Below are positions 5,762 to 5,763 of a stretch of 5,763 nucleotides of DNA, in pieces; positions within the stretch are counted from its first letter, which is position 1; each line of letters starts with the position of its first letter. Made by a program: the position numbers and the translations under genes. Source of the stretch: Erysipelotrichaceae bacterium UBA4808 (lineage in GTDB: Bacteria > Bacillota_I > Bacilli_A > Erysipelotrichales > Erysipelotrichaceae); NCBI GenBank assembly GCA_002402585.1, contig DHGC01000040.1:1-5763 (forward strand). The letters are read 5' to 3'. Under the pieces are notes generated by a model. The model searched no databases. It was not told the DNA's origin and saw only the letters and a program-made list of their open reading frames with translations.

Positions 5762-5763
5762 TG

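Overview
The window looks like a stretch of chromosome from a low-to-moderate-GC Gram-positive-type bacterium (Bacillota, possibly an Erysipelotrichia-like or neighbouring lineage; this placement is inference only). Three things point that way: strong AGGAGG-type ribosome binding sites before several genes, a one-membrane-type osmolyte ABC transporter with a lipoprotein binding subunit, and a surface PASTA-repeat protein. TGA ends four of the seven genes and tryptophan is TGG, so the standard bacterial code is used and this is not a Mycoplasma-type genome. I see no transposon, integrase, CRISPR array, tRNA or rRNA.

Layout, left to right: (1) the last 58 codons of a thioredoxin-fold protein on the + strand, closed by a compact intrinsic terminator; (2) a 204-nt intergenic region with an AT-rich repeat and two overlapping promoter candidates; (3) a four-gene + strand operon for an OpuB/OpuC/ProU-type quaternary-amine (osmoprotectant) ABC importer, in the order ATPase with two CBS domains, permease, second permease, substrate-binding lipoprotein; (4) a hairpin filling the 31-nt gap between convergent genes, probably terminating in both directions; (5) on the - strand, a small NAD(P)-binding Rossmann (NmrA/SDR-like) protein; (6) on the - strand and upstream of it, a membrane-anchored protein with about five PASTA repeats and no kinase domain, ending in its own strong terminator. 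Its putative start codon lies two bases from the right edge.

The four transporter genes overlap or sit one base apart and have good ribosome binding sites, so they almost certainly form one transcript and one complex: a lipoprotein receptor outside, a heterodimeric channel, and an ATPase whose CBS pair probably senses ionic strength or a nucleotide such as c-di-AMP. The binding protein keeps four tyrosines spaced like the aromatic cage of the family. It appears to have lost the basic residues that hold the betaine carboxylate, which makes choline or another non-carboxylate quaternary amine a plausible substrate. The PASTA protein and the oxidoreductase have no evident link to the transporter. 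I see no clearly new multi-gene system here; the best leads are the altered ligand pocket, the kinase-less PASTA protein, and the transcription of the oxidoreductase gene behind a strong terminator.
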